Shown one piece after another: positions 14,598 through 14,602 of a stretch of 14,602 nucleotides of DNA. The first letter of the stretch is position 1, and every line of letters starts with the position of its first letter. This stretch comes from JANMDR01 sp031376425 (GTDB lineage: Bacteria; Pseudomonadota; Gammaproteobacteria; Burkholderiales; Usitatibacteraceae), in contig JANMDR010000261.1 in the NCBI GenBank assembly GCA_031376425.1, positions 1 through 14,602 on the forward strand, in the 5' to 3' direction. A program made the position numbers and the translations under genes. The notes beneath the pieces are model-generated. The model made no database searches. It had not been told where the DNA came from and worked only from the letters and a program-made list of their open reading frames with translations.

Positions 14598-14602
14598 TAA
14601 GA

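Noticed and set aside
1..14602. Search for mobile elements, CRISPR arrays, tRNA genes, toxin-antitoxin pairs or defence genes
   Set aside because: I saw no transposase, integrase, direct-repeat arrays, tRNA-like cloverleaf or small toxin-like gene pairs; the remaining frames are shadows of the genes described.

Overview
The window looks like chromosomal DNA of a proteobacterium, most likely a betaproteobacterium. Three things suggest this: divergent ppx/ppk genes, head-to-head bamD and rluD, and the gene order TauE/SafE-like protein - fixI/ccoI - ccoS - ccoNO. The assignment rests on gene order and protein resemblance recalled from known families, not on a search, and I cannot name a genus.

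Left part (1-3000), polyphosphate metabolism. A 5' fragment of exopolyphosphatase (ppx, minus strand, running off the left edge) and a full-length polyphosphate kinase (ppk, plus strand) diverge from a 156-bp spacer. The spacer holds two Pho-box-like elements, each pointing at its own gene. A long, T-flanked hairpin after ppk works as a terminator in both directions.

Middle (3000-8550), envelope and ribosome housekeeping. On the minus strand are bamD (lipoprotein of the BAM outer-membrane assembly machine) and then a 70-residue lipoprotein of unknown role. On the plus strand, rluD (23S rRNA pseudouridine synthase) starts 9 bp from bamD. It is followed by a large exported Asp-box/VPS10-type beta-propeller protein of about 1100 residues with no obvious functional partner nearby.

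Right part (8550-14602), high-affinity respiration at low oxygen. A 330-bp gene-free leader carries a perfect FNR/ANR box and several inverted repeats. It precedes a tightly packed operon of a TauE/SafE (UreH/DsbD_2-like) membrane protein, the copper-exporting P1B ATPase FixI/CcoI (ATGA overlap) and the small assembly factor CcoS. A second perfect FNR/ANR box then precedes ccoN and ccoO, the catalytic and monohaem subunits of cytochrome cbb3 oxidase. The window ends on a Shine-Dalgarno that should belong to ccoQ. The assembly genes supply and insert copper, and the structural genes build the oxidase. Matching FNR boxes suggest that both units are switched on together when oxygen falls.

I see no phage, transposon, CRISPR array, tRNA or rRNA. 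Nothing here is clearly an undescribed system. The least explained items are the structured leader at 8690-8876, the small lipoprotein, the VPS10-type protein and the paired Pho-like sites.
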